Assembly (NCBI GenBank): GCA_964003875.1
Contig: CAXFLH010000079.1
Coordinates: forward strand, 1 to 7,401
Direction of reading: 5' to 3'
From: UBA8444 sp964003875
GTDB taxonomy: Bacteria; Bacteroidota; Bacteroidia; Flavobacteriales; UBA7312
DNA: 7,401 nt
The notes below the pieces were generated by a model. That model searched no databases. It was not told the origin of the DNA and saw nothing but the letters and a program-made list of their open reading frames with translations. The translations under genes were made by a program, and so were the position numbers. This document shows positions 6,361 to 7,401 of the stretch, in pieces (the first letter of the stretch is position 1; each line of letters begins with the position of its first letter).

Positions 6361-7149
6361 GTGCTATTTTTTCCTAATGCTAAAATAAATATAGGCCTAA
6401 ACATTACTTCTAAAAGGGCTGACGGCTATCATAATTTAGAAAGCATTTTCTATCCTATAGCTTGGCGTGATATCTTAGAAATTATACCTTCAAAGCAATT
6501 AAGTTTTGAGAGTACTGGACGGTCTATTTCGGGTCAAGGCAATTTGTGCTTGAAGGCTTATGAGCTTATGAAAAGTCATTACGGTATTGCTCCAGTTTCT
6601 ATACATTTACACAAAAATATTCCTATTGGCGCCGGTCTTGGTGGTGGTTCTTCTGATGCTGCTTTTACTTTGATGGCATTGAATACTATTTTTGAATTGA
6701 GATTAGCTAAAGATGAGCTTAAGAAAATGGCAGCTCAGCTGGGTGCTGATTGCCCGTTCTTTATTGACAATACACCCTCTTTAGCTAGTGGGATAGGTGA
6801 GCTTTTAAATCCCATAAACTTAGATTTGTCTAATTATCATCTGTTAGTTGTTAAGTCAGATGTTTTTGTTTCTACAAAAGAAGCCTTTTCTGCTATTGTG
6901 CCTCAAAAAACTGTATTTTCTCTTGAAGATGAAATCAAAATACCTATTGAAAAATGGAGGATGAAAAATGACTTTGAGGACATAATATTTCCGCAATACC
7001 CAGAGTTGTCGGAAATAAAAAAATCGCTAATTCAGGCAGGTGCTTTGTATGCCTCAATGAGTGGTAGTGGTTCGTCTATCTACGGCATATTCTCAAAAAA
7101 ACCTCAATTGGAATTTGACAATTGCCAACTTTTTCATCAAGTTTTATAG
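6361..7149 (+). CDS. ispE: 4-diphosphocytidyl-2-C-methyl-D-erythritol kinase
   Basis: GHMP-family kinase that phosphorylates CDP-methylerythritol with ATP, the fourth step of the MEP isoprenoid pathway in the cytoplasm. At 262 residues it is slightly short for the family (about 270-290). It has PNAKINIGLNI (5-15, with the active-site Lys at 8), ADGYHNLESIFYPI (20-33), the ATP-binding glycine loop PIGAGLGGGSSDAAF (88-102), GADCPFF with the probable catalytic Asp at 130, and the C-terminal GHMP motif SGSGSSIYGIF (234-244). Translation starts at GTG: an in-frame TGA lies just upstream (6340-6342) with no ATG between, and family members begin at this point. No Shine-Dalgarno sequence is visible. 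It is transcribed divergently from accA and appears to be a single-gene unit, since a promoter-like element precedes the next gene. Confidence 0.95.
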   Translation: MLFFPNAKINIGLNITSKRADGYHNLESIFYPIAWRDILEIIPSKQLSFESTGRSISGQGNLCLKAYELMKSHYGIAPVSIHLHKNIPIGAGLGGGSSDAAFTLMALNTIFELRLAKDELKKMAAQLGADCPFFIDNTPSLASGIGELLNPINLDLSNYHLLVVKSDVFVSTKEAFSAIVPQKTVFSLEDEIKIPIEKWRMKNDFEDIIFPQYPELSEIKKSLIQAGALYASMSGSGSSIYGIFSKKPQLEFDNCQLFHQVL

Positions 7150-7222
7150 ACTAATCAACTTATATTTTTTGCTCGATAAGACTATCTTATGGCAAAAAGG
7201 TATTATTTCATAATAATTTTTA

Positions 7223-7230
7223 TAAATTTG
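7223..7230 (+). promoter_or_regulatory. Likely -7 promoter element for the gene at the right edge
   Basis: TAAATTTG is an exact match to the Bacteroidota -7 consensus TAnnTTTG. It lies 113 nt before the ATG at 7344 and downstream of the ispE stop. No TTG lies at the expected -33 spacing. If real, it yields a leader of about 105 nt that contains the hairpin at 7284-7324. Confidence 0.4.
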
Positions 7231-7269
7231 CATCCCTTTTGCGACTAGAAGAGGAAAAAGGTAAGATAC

Positions 7270-7324
7270 TAAGTTAAATAATCTTTCACATCAAGTTCGC
7301 ACAACCTCTAACTTAAATGTGAAA
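7270..7324 (+). other. Structured 5' leader with alternative pairings
   Basis: TTTCACAT (7284-7291) pairs perfectly with ATGTGAAA (7317-7324). Inside it AAGTT (7293-7297) pairs with AACTT (7310-7314), giving a 13-bp stem with a small internal loop and a 12-nt apical loop. An upstream TAAGTTA (7270-7276) can instead pair with TAACTTA (7309-7315), which would break the inner stem. The hairpin ends 19 nt before the ATG at 7344. No known riboswitch or ribosomal-protein leader class is recognised. The pairing is seen directly; a regulatory role is inferred. Confidence 0.4.
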
Positions 7325-7343
7325 TACAAATTAGACATATATT

Positions 7344-7401
7344 ATGTCAGAAGAAAAAAAACCAGTAGCCAAAAAAACAACTACAAAAAAAACAACTACC
7401 A
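7344..7401 (+). CDS. Unknown protein with Lys/Thr-rich N-terminus (partial, runs off the window)
   Basis: Only the first 19 codons are visible: MSEEKKPVAKKTTTKKTTT. It is a basic, low-complexity start. The reading frame is open to the window edge and preceded by a promoter-like element and a structured leader, which supports a real gene. Such tails occur on nucleic-acid-binding proteins (histone H1-like proteins, ribosomal proteins, transcription or translation factors), but nothing visible identifies the family and no function is claimed. There is no Shine-Dalgarno sequence; the stretch before the ATG is AT-rich, as usual for the phylum. Confidence 0.6.
   Translation, partial: MSEEKKPVAKKTTTKKTTT

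Noticed and set aside
7166..7198. Hairpin after ispE (TTTTTGC/GCAAAAA plus ATAAG/CTTAT) as a terminator
   Set aside because: The T-run is on the 5' side and the A-run on the 3' side, the reverse of an intrinsic terminator on the + strand, and the stem is AT-rich. It is structure without a supported role.

Overview
The window looks like chromosomal DNA of a low-GC member of the Bacteroidota, most likely in or near Flavobacteriia. Four things point there. The 23S/5S rRNA end is of Bacteroidota type. Several 8-mers fit the Bacteroidota -7 promoter element TAnnTTTG. There is a Bacteroidota-type outer-membrane porin. The gene order accA-dnaB-'asparagine synthetase B-like' is one I recall from flavobacterial genomes. 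Most genes have no Shine-Dalgarno sequence, which also fits. No species can be named from sequence alone.

Layout from left to right: the last ~157 nt of a 23S rRNA gene, an AT-rich spacer, a complete 5S rRNA and an intrinsic terminator close an rRNA operon on the + strand. Only 26 nt after the terminator's T-run, a + strand gene for a 521-residue secreted beta-barrel protein (Porin_10-like) begins. It converges on a - strand operon across a ~600-nt non-coding interval (1967-2564). That interval holds a strong 22-bp hairpin and a pair of inverted, related ~44-nt units; both look like dispersed intergenic or miniature repeats.

The - strand operon is transcribed accA, dnaB, then a lipid- or periplasm-directed protein usually labelled 'asparagine synthetase B'. 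Only 2 nt separate each stop from the next start. It joins fatty-acid synthesis (carboxyltransferase alpha subunit), chromosome replication (replicative helicase) and a secreted protein of doubtful name. Divergently from accA, ispE (MEP isoprenoid pathway) runs on the + strand from a GTG start. The window closes with a promoter-like element, a structured leader and the first 19 codons of a Lys/Thr-rich protein.

No CRISPR array, tRNA, prophage or toxin-antitoxin gene was seen, and I see no convincing new multi-gene system. The items most worth following are the two intergenic repeat structures, the dubious name of the operon's last gene, and the leader with mutually exclusive pairings at the right edge.
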